From Anderseniella sp. Alg231-50 (GTDB lineage Bacteria; Pseudomonadota; Alphaproteobacteria; Rhizobiales; Aestuariivirgaceae), in NCBI RefSeq assembly GCF_900149695.1, contig NZ_LT703003.1, forward strand, positions 806,001-870,000: a stretch of 64,000 nucleotides of DNA, written 5' to 3'. Made by a program: the position numbers and the translations under genes. The notes below the pieces were generated by a model. That model was not told the DNA's origin. It made no database searches and worked only from the letters and a program-made list of their open reading frames with translations. This document shows, one piece after another, positions 63,433 to 64,000 of this stretch. The first letter of the stretch is position 1. Each line of letters opens with the position of its first letter.

Positions 63433-64000
63433 AGGCTTCGCTCCAATCTTCTTGTTGTTTCATCCGGCGGCGTTTCCAGCACTACCAATTCTGCTTCGGC
63501 CTGCCGCAGTCTTTTATTGAGTTCCACCCGCCGGTTGAATTGTTTCTCCCGCGCCATCGCAGCCTTCAGCTTGTCACAAGTTCGTTCCTTCACCGCAATC
63601 GCAGTGACACGGTCCGCGAACGCATCCATCGTTTCGCCGGGAAACGGCACATGCGGCATTAGCACTTGCAGCATCTCGCGGTAGAGCGTACCGAGATTGA
63701 GCGCCATTGGCAGCGGTGCCCGCTGCGTATCAACCGGTAGCCAGTCGCCGCGAAAATAATCGCCCACCATCCATTTCATTCTGTCAGCCTCGCTGGGCCG
63801 CTTGTATGCCGCTGAAACACAGAGTTGCTCTGCACGATGCAATTCGAAGATGATGGGGAAAGCAATCGCCCGATCGACAAGCCTCAAAACACCTTCCGAT
63901 ATTTCATCGCCCTTCAAAACCACTTCAAATATCTGAATTTCCGGTACAGCTTCGGTGGAGGACAAATTGAGCGCCTTGGGGAATAGTTTGTGTTTCCAGA
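63429..64000 (-). CDS. DUF4391 domain protein, N-terminus beyond window end
   Basis: About 190 residues are inside the window; the reading frame stays open to the last base, so the gene starts to the right. The upstream residues in frame (WKHKLFPKALNLSSTEAVPE) join smoothly to IQIFEVVLKGDEI and LVDRAIAFPIIFEL, the pattern I associate with DUF4391 proteins that accompany type III restriction systems. The C-terminal third (KLKAAMAREKQFNRRVELNK, RLRQAEAELV) is probably coiled-coil. The role of DUF4391 is unknown; it may be an accessory DNA-binding or adaptor protein. It is coupled to mod by a four-base overlap. Confidence 0.75.
   Translation of the reverse strand, partial: WKHKLFPKALNLSSTEAVPEIQIFEVVLKGDEISEGVLRLVDRAIAFPIIFELHRAEQLCVSAAYKRPSEADRMKWMVGDYFRGDWLPVDTQRAPLPMALNLGTLYREMLQVLMPHVPFPGETMDAFADRVTAIAVKERTCDKLKAAMAREKQFNRRVELNKRLRQAEAELVVLETPPDETTRRLERSL

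Overview
This 64-kb window is GC-rich, densely coded chromosome from an alphaproteobacterium. The evidence is a single-gene, C4-type 5-aminolevulinate synthase (hemA), two Irr-like iron boxes, many TRAP, TTT and Dpp-type ABC uptake systems, and the codon style. Hyphomicrobiales or Rhodobacterales is my best guess; I cannot name the genus. There are two tRNA genes (Asn, Arg). I see no rRNA, CRISPR array, transposase or integrase.

Layout: (1) 1-1185, a truncated imelysin gene behind an unknown cysteine-rich gene, with an Irr-like box upstream. (2) 1303-6385, an enolase-superfamily dehydratase divergent from a TRAP transporter (dctPQM) and an isocitrate-lyase/PEP-mutase-type lyase. (3) 6417-9041, two overlapping genes for unknown membrane proteins, then an acyltransferase-like domain fused to a cyclic-nucleotide-binding domain. 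(4) 9183-17456, a Dpp/Opp-type ABC importer divergent from an amidase and an MlrC-type (M81) peptidase. (5) 17469-25716, a YghU-type glutathione transferase, then a LacI-type regulator divergent from tctABC-sauS-sauT, a likely sulfoacetate uptake and activation operon. (6) 25737-29155, small membrane proteins, an outer-membrane barrel, tRNA-Asn and an AAC(3)-family acetyltransferase. (7) 29148-34202, a TetR regulator divergent from an RND efflux pair.

(8) 34199-43668 is the most interesting block. A six-gene minus-strand operon (dimethylglycine-dehydrogenase-like flavoprotein, MDR dehydrogenase, two bis-lysine enolase-superfamily enzymes, class III aminotransferase-like protein) diverges from an RpiR regulator, a betaine-type Rieske oxygenase and a carboxymuconolactone-decarboxylase-like protein. 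Together they look like a catabolic pathway for an N-methylated or quaternary amino acid, perhaps a proline-betaine-like compound. (9) 43670-53353, a second Dpp-type ABC importer led by an amidohydrolase, an M20 amidohydrolase and a ThDP enzyme, probably hydrolysing and processing an amide-linked substrate. (10) 53427-58247, hemA divergent from a TAXI-TRAP uptake system. (11) 58330-64000, tRNA-Arg(CCG) followed by a type III restriction-modification operon (DUF4391, mod, res) that is AT-richer than its surroundings and runs off the window end; it is probably an acquired defence island.

Common themes are scavenging of small organic acids, sulfonates, peptides and amines, with uptake genes beside their first catabolic enzymes. 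Hairpins recur between a binding-protein gene and its downstream partner. Several compact operators lie between divergent genes (LacI-type, TetR, RpiR).
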